A stretch of DNA of 11,755 nucleotides from Candidatus Peregrinibacteria bacterium (lineage in GTDB: Bacteria; Patescibacteriota; Gracilibacteria; UBA1369): NCBI GenBank assembly GCA_014729615.1, contig WJJQ01000053.1, forward strand, positions 1 through 11,755. Reading direction: 5' to 3'. The position numbers and the translations under genes were made by a program. Numbering within the stretch: the stretch's first letter is position 1; every line of letters starts with the position of its first letter. This document shows positions 1-5,551 of the stretch, one piece after another. The notes beneath the pieces were generated by a model, which was given only the letters and a program-made list of their open reading frames with translations, searched no databases and was not told where the DNA came from.

Positions 1-532
1 CTTTATAATTGGCGTTGTATTTTTGCGTATCGTTAATCATGTCATTTTCAGCCCATTCTTTAACCCAATCTTCCACATTGTACTCACAAACATTGCCCTC
101 TTCATCATTTCCGAAAACCCGTTTGATTCCGGAATTCAAAATCATTTTTTTACAAATAAAACAAGGTAAAGCTTTTATTAACTGCTCTTCACCTTCCATA
201 ACCTTTTTACCGAACAAATACAAATCGCCGTTTAAAACGCTGACACCGGCTCTCGCGGCATTAATAATCGCGTTTTGTTCACCGTGCACACTTCGACAAA
301 GCTCATATTGCGTACCCGATTTAACCCCCAATTTTCTGCGCAGACAAAATCCAATTTCATAGCAATCTTTGGTATGCCTTGGCGCACCGTTATATCCGGT
401 TGAAATAATTTGATCATCTCTAACAATTATCGCCCCGAAATGAGCGCACATGCAGGTCGCCCTTTTGGCGACTTCACGCGCGATGTTCATGTAATACTCT
501 TGTTTTGAACTCCTATGTTTTTGTGGATTCAT
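1..532 (-). CDS. Deoxycytidylate (dCMP) deaminase family protein, C-terminal end cut by window edge
   Basis: A zinc-dependent cytidine/deoxycytidylate deaminase, expected to convert dCMP to dUMP in the cytoplasm and so feed dTMP synthesis. I translated 177 codons from the ATG at 532 to position 2 without meeting a stop, so the end lies outside the window. The catalytic signature is H83-G84-E85 followed by QNAI, and the zinc ligands P-C124-F-I-C127 follow at the usual distance. The stretch STGYNGAPR (44-52) is the conserved substrate-pocket segment, and extra cysteines (27, 29, 57, 63, 79) lie in the region that often binds a second metal in this family. The arrangement resembles Firmicutes ComEB-like dCMP deaminases, most of which carry HAE where this has HGE. 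The start follows the pyrB stop by 5 nt, so the two are probably co-transcribed. No Shine-Dalgarno is evident. A general cytidine deaminase is less likely because of the dCMP-type N-terminal segment. Confidence 0.88.
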   Translation of the reverse strand, partial: MNPQKHRSSKQEYYMNIAREVAKRATCMCAHFGAIIVRDDQIISTGYNGAPRHTKDCYEIGFCLRRKLGVKSGTQYELCRSVHGEQNAIINAARAGVSVLNGDLYLFGKKVMEGEEQLIKALPCFICKKMILNSGIKRVFGNDEEGNVCEYNVEDWVKEWAENDMINDTQKYNANYK

Positions 533-537
533 ATTAA

Positions 538-1467
538 TTATGCTTTACCTAATACAAGCGCCAACAAAGCCATTCTAACCGCGACGCCGTTCCCCGCCTG
601 TCTGAAATAAGCCGCGGTTGGCAAATCATCCACATCGGTACTTATTTCATTTACTCTTGGCAGAGGATGCATGACAACAACATTAGGATTTATTCGTTCA
701 ATCATTTCTCTGTTTAAAACATAAGTATCCTGCAGTCTTTTACCCTCTTCCGGGTCTTCAAAACGCTCTTTTTGAACTCTGGTCATATATAAAATATCAG
801 CTCCTTCAAGCCCTTCTTCAAGACTTTCCATTTCCTTGTAATTAGCTCCCCTTTCATCCAAAAATTTCGTTACTTTTTCCGGCAAGGCAAGAGCCTTTGG
901 AGAAACATAATTCAGCTCAACATCGTAATTCGACAATAAATATGAAAGCGAGTGAACGGTTCTCCCATGTTTTAAATCCCCCACGATTGTAATTTTCATG
1001 GCATCAAAACGGCCTTTTTCATGAAGAATCGTGAACAAATCCAATAAACCTTGTGTCGGATGCTCACCCGCTCCATCACCGCCACTAAGAACAGGAATAT
1101 CCGCGTTATCGGCCATAATGGCGGGAGCACCCATTTGTCCATGTCTGATTGCAATCACATCGGCGTATTGTTCTACCATTTTCGCGGTATCTTCAATCGT
1201 TTCACCCTTCACCATCGACGTTCCTTCACTGCCGCTAATTGTAATAACCTTTCCTCCCAAACGATTCATAGCCGTTTCAAATGAAAGTCTTGTTCTTGTG
1301 GACGGCTCGAAGAAAAGTGAAGCCAATATTTTCCCTTCAAGCAAATTGGACCTTTTTTCCTTTCTGGCAAATGGAAGCATGTCATTTGCGACTTCCATTA
1401 TTCGTAAAATTTCCCCTTTGGAAAGAGTTTTGGTGCTTAATATGTCCGCCCCTTTAAAATTAGCCAT
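538..1467 (-). CDS. pyrB: Aspartate carbamoyltransferase catalytic subunit
   Basis: Catalyses carbamoyl phosphate plus L-aspartate to N-carbamoyl-L-aspartate, the committed step of de novo pyrimidine synthesis, in the cytoplasm. The 309-residue product has the normal length (E. coli PyrB is about 310). It shows the carbamoyl-phosphate site F-E-P-S-T-R-T-R (53-60), the KGET loop with its catalytic lysine (87-90), RHGQ (108-111), GEHPTQ (134-139), the TRVQ motif (229-232) and HPLPRVNEI (267-275). The frame stays open upstream to an ATG at 1530. I chose the ATG at 1467 because it gives the family length, the extra 21 residues are hydrophobic and unlike the family, and the best promoter (-10 at 1490-1495) lies between the two ATGs. 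No regulatory subunit (pyrI) is seen. It stands head to head with carA, which helps make its substrate, and is followed by a dCMP deaminase in the same direction. Confidence 0.96.
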   Translation of the reverse strand: MANFKGADILSTKTLSKGEILRIMEVANDMLPFARKEKRSNLLEGKILASLFFEPSTRTRLSFETAMNRLGGKVITISGSEGTSMVKGETIEDTAKMVEQYADVIAIRHGQMGAPAIMADNADIPVLSGGDGAGEHPTQGLLDLFTILHEKGRFDAMKITIVGDLKHGRTVHSLSYLLSNYDVELNYVSPKALALPEKVTKFLDERGANYKEMESLEEGLEGADILYMTRVQKERFEDPEEGKRLQDTYVLNREMIERINPNVVVMHPLPRVNEISTDVDDLPTAAYFRQAGNGVAVRMALLALVLGKA

Positions 1468-1489
1468 AAAAATGAAGTTAATTACACTT

Positions 1490-1520
1490 TGTATAGCACA
1501 TTTATGAAAAAAATAAACAA
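1490..1520 (-). promoter_or_regulatory. Candidate pyrB promoter (extended -10)
   Basis: Reading the minus strand, TATACA (1495-1490) is preceded by TGC, giving an extended -10. A weak -35, TTGTTT (1520-1515), lies 19 nt upstream. The expected transcript start near 1484 gives a leader of about 17 nt to the ATG at 1467, and would exclude the ATG at 1530 from the message. Matches are moderate, so this is tentative. Confidence 0.4.
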
Positions 1521-1536
1521 AAAATGCCATTTAAGC

Positions 1537-1565
1537 TTGCCTAGAGCCATACCGACCATTATATT
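1537..1565 (+). promoter_or_regulatory. Candidate carA promoter
   Basis: TTGCCT (1537-1542) and TATATT (1560-1565) are separated by 17 nt, the optimal sigma-70 spacing, with a 5 of 6 match at -10. A transcript start near 1572 leaves a leader of about 17 nt before the carA ATG at 1589, too short for attenuation. It points away from the pyrB promoter, so both genes are controlled from one 121-bp gap. Confidence 0.55.
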
Positions 1566-1588
1566 GCTCTCGAACTAAATCATTTTTA

Positions 1589-2656
1589 ATGAAAAAAGGC
1601 ACATTAATATTAAAAGACGGACATAAATTTGACGGCTTTATTTTTGGTGCTGAAAAATCCAGCGCCGGTGAAATCGTATTCTCTACGGGGATGGTCGGCT
1701 ATCCTGAAAGTTTGACCGATCCTTCTTATCGTGGACAAATTTTAACTTTCACTTATCCGCTGATAGGCAATTACGGAGTCCCAAAAGAAGAAAAAGACGA
1801 ATACGGATTAAGTAACATGTTCGAAAGTGACCGGATTCATGTAAAAGGGATAGTATTAAGTGAATACAGCGAAAACCACAGTCACTGGAGGGCCAAACAA
1901 TCATTAAGCGACTGGCTGAAAAAAGCGGGAATACCCGGAATAACCGGAATAGATACCAGAGAATTAACTAAAATCATTCGCACCAAAGGATGTATGCCCG
2001 CCAAAATCGTTGTTGAAAATGCAGAAGACATAGAATTATACGACCCGAATCTAACCAATCTGGTTGCGGAAGTGGGAGTCAAAAAGCCCGTCGTTTACGG
2101 TAACGGCAAAAAAACAATATTAATGCTTGATTGCGGAGTTAAAAACAACACAATAAGAAACTTTTTAAAGCGCGGCTTCAAAGTAAAAAGAGTCCCCTGG
2201 AATTATGATTTTCTTAAAGAAAAATTTGATGGCTTGTTTATTTCCAACGGCCCGGGTGATCCCACAATGATAATGGAAACCGTAAATCGAGTAAAAGAAG
2301 TAATTAAACAAGGAAAACCGATTTTTGGCATTTGTCTCGGTAATCAGGTCTTGGCACTTGCCGCGGGCGCGAAAACATATAAAACCAAATTCGGGAACAG
2401 ATCACAAAACCAACCCTGCACCGACACCGAAACCGGCAGATGCTACATGACGACTCAAAACCACAATTACGCGGTTGATGAAAAAACCCTGCCGCCGGGC
2501 TGGAAAGTATGGTTTTACAACGAAAACGACAAAACCGTTGAAGGAATCAAACATAAAACAAAACCGTTTTCAGCTGTGCAATTTCACCCGGAAGCATACC
2601 CGGGGCCGGTTGATACTGACTTTCTTTTCGATTTTTTTGCAACACAAATCAAATAA
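1589..2656 (+). CDS. carA: Carbamoyl-phosphate synthase small (glutaminase) subunit
   Basis: The glutamine amidotransferase subunit that releases ammonia from glutamine and channels it to CarB for carbamoyl-phosphate synthesis (pyrimidines and arginine). The N-terminal CPSase small-chain domain (about 1-150) includes STGMVGYPESLTDPSYRGQ (32-50) and ITGIDTRELTKIIR (118-131). The class I glutaminase domain (about 174-352) has NGPGDP (220-225), the nucleophile Cys249 in GICLGNQ, QNHNYAVD (290-297) and His333/Glu335 in QFHPEAYPG. The catalytic triad is complete. Length (355) is normal. The sequence resembles the form found in animal CAD and in Bacteroidetes (for example GNRxxNQPC and YPLIGNYG) more than E. 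coli CarA. The ATG at 1589 is preceded by a promoter but no Shine-Dalgarno. carB is not adjacent: the next gene encodes a secreted SLH protein after 46 bp without a visible terminator. Confidence 0.96.
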   Translation: MKKGTLILKDGHKFDGFIFGAEKSSAGEIVFSTGMVGYPESLTDPSYRGQILTFTYPLIGNYGVPKEEKDEYGLSNMFESDRIHVKGIVLSEYSENHSHWRAKQSLSDWLKKAGIPGITGIDTRELTKIIRTKGCMPAKIVVENAEDIELYDPNLTNLVAEVGVKKPVVYGNGKKTILMLDCGVKNNTIRNFLKRGFKVKRVPWNYDFLKEKFDGLFISNGPGDPTMIMETVNRVKEVIKQGKPIFGICLGNQVLALAAGAKTYKTKFGNRSQNQPCTDTETGRCYMTTQNHNYAVDEKTLPPGWKVWFYNENDKTVEGIKHKTKPFSAVQFHPEAYPGPVDTDFLFDFFATQIK

Positions 2657-2702
2657 TTTCGTTATAAATTATAAACATATATATTTTTTTAACCCCAAAT
2701 AT

Positions 2703-4907
2703 ATGCGAAAAAAATTAATCGCGTTGGCAATATCAGGTTTTTTGCTGATGCAACCGCTTTTTGCCTTCGCTGCATCTGAAGCGACAGATCTTTTGCCCGA
2801 AGACGCAAAATTGCTTTACACATTGAACACAAAAAATCCGAATCCGTTAGAGGCTTTCATTGAGCCACTTCTTACAAGTGGATTCACTGAAGAAGAAGCC
2901 GACAAACTGGAAGCTGTTCAAAATCTTTTGTTTGAAAATGAAGGAGCAGTCGCACTGACTTCTCTTGATCCGAATGCGGAAATGCTTGATATGTTCATTG
3001 CATTCGAAATGTCGGAAGCTGACGTAACAACATTGGAAGTTTTCGACAATGTTGTTGATATGACCGAATACAATGGTGTATCGATTTATAATCCATCTTA
3101 CGAGCTTTACGCTTTTCAGAATGAAGGATTATTTTTCATGACCAACACCGAAGAAAATGCCAAAGCCGCGTTAGATCAAACCACTTCATTCAATGACAAA
3201 GAAGCATACATGAACGCGAAAGAATATTCATTGGACGCGCCTTTCTTTACAATGTTCATGGAACCTTCAGAATTGTTGGATCCTGCAACAATTGAAGAAC
3301 TATCTTATGAAGACCCGTTTTTGTCATCCATGCTGCTTGAAAACGCATCTGATTTGTTATCAGCCATAGACACCGAATACATTACCGTTAACCAAACCGC
3401 GGACGGATTCAATATGAGCGTTTATGTTTCAGGTGACGAAAACGAGCTTACAGAAAAGGGATACAATTTCGACCAATACGATTTTGTTCCGAATTTATAT
3501 GAAAGAATTAACGGTGAAGATGTTATTCTTTACGTTGAACAAGGTGAATTCCAAAAATGGTTGGATTCAATTGAAGAAAATCTGCTTAGTTCAGAAATGT
3601 TCGCTGAAGCTTACGACGAAATCATTACAGATTTCGACACTGAAACAGGTATTAACCTTGAAACAGAAATATTCCCGATGCTTGACGGCGAAGCGGCTGT
3701 TGCCGTTCACGCGACAGATATTGAATCACCTGCTGTAACCATGATTTTTGATCTAGGTACAAACGCCACTGAAATGACAGAATTAATGATTGAATTAAAC
3801 AATCAGATCAAAGCCGACAACGAAGCAATGGAAGCGGATGGCACAATTGAAGGTTATGAATATTCAATTGCCCACGCGGGTGCAAGTTTCTATAAACATG
3901 AATTCATTCAAGACGGTGAATCAATGGTACTATACATGAACGTTGTTAGTGGAAAACTGGTTATTTCTAATCATCCAACCTTCGAATCAGTTTACAGTTA
4001 TGGTGAAGGAATGGACGAAAACGCCAACTTTGAAAAAGCTTTCACTAACAGAAATGAAACACGTTCAAACATTGTTTTTGTAGATTTAAATCTGCTGACA
4101 GATTTGATGAAAGCGGACATGACTGAAGATGAAATTCAAATGATGCAATCACTTTTTGATTCATGGGAATATTTATTCGCTGATAGCATGGCAATGAACG
4201 CGGGAGAATCTTATAAAAAATTAACTCTTGCAATGGATACTGAAATGGCTTTGAACAATTTGTATCTTGCAATGGAAAGCTTAGTGGATTCACTTATGGC
4301 AAGTGAGCCGATTGTAATAGATGAACCTATATTTACTGATCTTGATCAAAGCACTTTAAATTATTGCGATGTCTATTCATCTGACTGGTTCTACACATAT
4401 GTTGAAGATTTAACAATGAACGACATTGTGGAAGGTTATAATGACGGATGTTTCCACCCCGGTGATGACGTAACAAGAGCTGAATTCACAAAAATGGTAT
4501 TGGGCGCAATTGAATATAAGGGAACCATGTCGTTGGCAGAAGTGCAAACCGCTACACCCGCTTTTTTCAGCGACATTTCTTCTGAAGACTGGTACGCGGC
4601 ATATGTTAACAAGGCGGCGGCAAATGATATCGTTGACGGATACAGTGATGATAGTTTCAAACCTAATAGTCCCATTTCAAGAGCGGAAGCTGTGCAAGTT
4701 TTATATAATGCAAGCGCGACTCTTCAATCAGGCACATCATTTAATCCGGGATTTAACGATGTGGAAATTACAGACTGGTTTTATCCGGCTGTGGCGGCGG
4801 CATATTCAAATGACTTGGTAGACGGTGAAAATGGAGCGTTTAATCCTGCAAGAAACATTAACAGAGCGGAAGCGGCTAAAATTATTAGCCAGTATTTATC
4901 TATGTAA
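2703..4907 (+). CDS. Secreted DUF3352-like protein with three C-terminal SLH domains
   Basis: A 734-residue exported protein, probably anchored to the cell envelope. Residues 1-23 form a signal peptide (MRKK, a hydrophobic core, then AFA|AS as the likely cleavage site). The body (about 28-540) begins LPEDAKLLYT and alternates blocks in the manner of DUF3352, a family of unknown function. I rate that assignment as probable, not certain. Three SLH repeats follow, at about 552-606, 621-672 and 683-733, each with an FxD/CDV...W start and a (T/S/N)RAE motif (591, 659, 720). SLH domains normally bind pyruvylated secondary cell-wall polymers. The protein is very acidic. Its only two cysteines, C555 and C583, both lie in the first SLH repeat. 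The frame is open upstream to 2475 inside carA, but the ATG at 2703 starts the signal peptide and avoids that overlap. A strong terminator follows. Confidence 0.9.
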   Translation: MRKKLIALAISGFLLMQPLFAFAASEATDLLPEDAKLLYTLNTKNPNPLEAFIEPLLTSGFTEEEADKLEAVQNLLFENEGAVALTSLDPNAEMLDMFIAFEMSEADVTTLEVFDNVVDMTEYNGVSIYNPSYELYAFQNEGLFFMTNTEENAKAALDQTTSFNDKEAYMNAKEYSLDAPFFTMFMEPSELLDPATIEELSYEDPFLSSMLLENASDLLSAIDTEYITVNQTADGFNMSVYVSGDENELTEKGYNFDQYDFVPNLYERINGEDVILYVEQGEFQKWLDSIEENLLSSEMFAEAYDEIITDFDTETGINLETEIFPMLDGEAAVAVHATDIESPAVTMIFDLGTNATEMTELMIELNNQIKADNEAMEADGTIEGYEYSIAHAGASFYKHEFIQDGESMVLYMNVVSGKLVISNHPTFESVYSYGEGMDENANFEKAFTNRNETRSNIVFVDLNLLTDLMKADMTEDEIQMMQSLFDSWEYLFADSMAMNAGESYKKLTLAMDTEMALNNLYLAMESLVDSLMASEPIVIDEPIFTDLDQSTLNYCDVYSSDWFYTYVEDLTMNDIVEGYNDGCFHPGDDVTRAEFTKMVLGAIEYKGTMSLAEVQTATPAFFSDISSEDWYAAYVNKAAANDIVDGYSDDSFKPNSPISRAEAVQVLYNASATLQSGTSFNPGFNDVEITDWFYPAVAAAYSNDLVDGENGAFNPARNINRAEAAKIISQYLSM

Positions 4908-4916
4908 ATGATAATC

Positions 4917-4947
4917 AAAAGGCCCGGCGTTTCCGCCGGGCCTTTTT
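4917..4947 (+). terminator. Strong intrinsic terminator after the SLH gene
   Basis: A perfect 9-bp GC-rich stem (4921-4929 with 4934-4942, GGCCCGGCG/CGCCGGGCC) encloses a TTTC loop. It is extended by A-T pairs from AAAA (4917-4920) and runs into TTTTT (4943-4947). It begins 9 nt after the stop codon at 4905-4907. The flanking A tract means it could also work weakly on the other strand. Confidence 0.95.
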
Positions 4948-4995
4948 AAATTCACCTCTTATCAGTTTCCGATTGATTTTGAAAGGAAACTCAAG

Positions 4996-5024
4996 TTTTT
5001 GTTTTGGTGATTATTTTTGTTTTA
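4996..5024 (+). repeat. Left T-rich tract with TTTTTGTTTT units
   Basis: TTTTTGTTTT occurs at 4996-5005 and again at 5014-5023, 18 bp apart, directly before the GC-rich core. Similar units occur on the right side of the core, so the core is bracketed by the same low-complexity motif. Function unknown. Confidence 0.6.
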
Positions 5025-5255
5025 GATTGACCAATCTCTCTTCTACCGGACTTTGGCTATAAATTTCCAGTCGCACCACCGACCACCCGTGACTGTGTCT
5101 GCAAGATCCGACAAGCGAATAACGAGAGACACCGAGTAACCTTGAAGCGGATAACGGCAAGTCAAGCCGCGCTCCATAATCCAGTAAAAAAGTTCTCTAT
5201 GCTTATGATAGAGACTGACAGACTGCAAATTACTTTGCCTCCCGGTCAATACCTA
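5023..5255. ncRNA. Candidate structured RNA or hairpin-rich element, strand undetermined
   Basis: Positions 5041-5280 are about 48% G+C, while the 60 bases on the left are about 30% and the 120 on the right about 25%. In AT-rich genomes such islands between genes are often RNA genes. A 7-bp perfect pairing, ATTGACC (5026-5032) with GGTCAAT (5244-5250), closes about 225 nt and can extend by TAG/CTA across a 2-nt bulge. Inside lie local helices: CAGTCGC/GTGACTG (5068-5074, 5089-5095), TGTCT/AGACA (5096-5100, 5127-5131), CGGC/GCCG (5155-5158, 5166-5169), TCTCTAT/ATAGAGA (5194-5200, 5208-5214) and GCAAA/TTTGC (5225-5229, 5234-5238). I could not match it to tRNA, tmRNA, SRP RNA, 6S RNA or RNase P RNA. 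A small inverted-repeat element is the main alternative. I see no convincing promoter on either strand, although the T-rich right flank suits the plus strand. Confidence 0.4.
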
Positions 5256-5275
5256 CCCTAAGCCGCCTGATTGTC

Positions 5276-5360
5276 AATGATCTTAATGATCTTTTTTGTT
5301 TTGATCTTCTGCAGAAGATAATTTGTTTTTGTTTGACCTTTTTTGTTTTGTTTTTTTTTG
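5276..5360 (+). repeat. Right flank: tandem AATGATCTT, palindrome and T-rich tracts
   Basis: Two tandem copies of the 9-mer AATGATCTT (5276-5284, 5285-5293) run into TTTTTTGTTTT. A third GATCTT (5303-5308) begins a 16-bp palindrome. Further T tracts interrupted by single G follow to about 5360. The stretch is low in G+C and has no credible protein gene. The T runs could end transcription of the upstream core on the plus strand. Confidence 0.55.
5304..5319. promoter_or_regulatory. Perfect 16-bp palindrome (operator or weak terminator stem)
   Basis: ATCTTCTGCAGAAGAT is its own reverse complement. As RNA it folds to a 6-bp stem with a TGCA loop followed by AATTTGTTTTTG, which resembles a weak intrinsic terminator for the plus strand. 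As DNA it could bind a dimeric regulator, about 230 bp before dinG. Confidence 0.45.
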
Positions 5361-5481
5361 AATTCTTGCTGATTAAGGGGAAGTTATTGTTTTTTAAACT
5401 TTTTGTGTGGCCTCGAAGAAAGAATTCTGCTCACTATACAAAATTGAAATATTTTCTGCAAGTTTTATCATTAGACTAATA

Positions 5482-5487
5482 TATAAT
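5482..5487 (+). promoter_or_regulatory. Candidate -10 element for dinG
   Basis: A perfect TATAAT lies 64 bp before the dinG ATG. No good -35 sits at the right distance; the nearest sequence at 17 nt is CAAGTT. The assignment therefore rests on the -10 alone. Confidence 0.35.
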
Positions 5488-5551
5488 TTATGCTTTAATT
5501 TAGAATCAAGAGACTGTAAATAATCCTTAATATGTGTTATTAATAAGAACA

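Noticed and set aside
9..362. Plus-strand open frame of 117 codons at the left edge
   Set aside because: It is the complement of the dCMP deaminase, whose catalytic motifs identify the real frame.
1468..1530. N-terminal extension of PyrB from the ATG at 1530
   Set aside because: The 21 extra residues are unlike the family and the likely promoter lies downstream of that ATG. The ATG at 1467 gives normal length.
2475..2702. Start of the SLH protein inside carA
   Set aside because: The extension overlaps carA by 180 bp and would bury a clean signal peptide. The ATG at 2703 is better.
5045..5240. Resemblance of minus-strand GGGAGGCAAAGT and GGAAATTTATAGCC to RNase P RNA core regions
   Set aside because: The nearly universal bases of the conserved regions (GAAAGUCC, ACAGA and GGCUUA) are not kept, and the required P4 pairing does not form properly.
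5043..5249. A 68-residue open frame on the minus strand through the GC-rich core
   Set aside because: It has no recognisable domain, lies exactly over the hairpin-rich island, and no promoter or ribosome site supports it. Its openness is explained by the higher G+C. I cannot fully exclude a small protein.
5380..5405. AAGTT/AACTT stem followed by T run as a terminator
   Set aside because: Only 5 A/T-rich pairs with an 11-nt loop. It is too weak to call.
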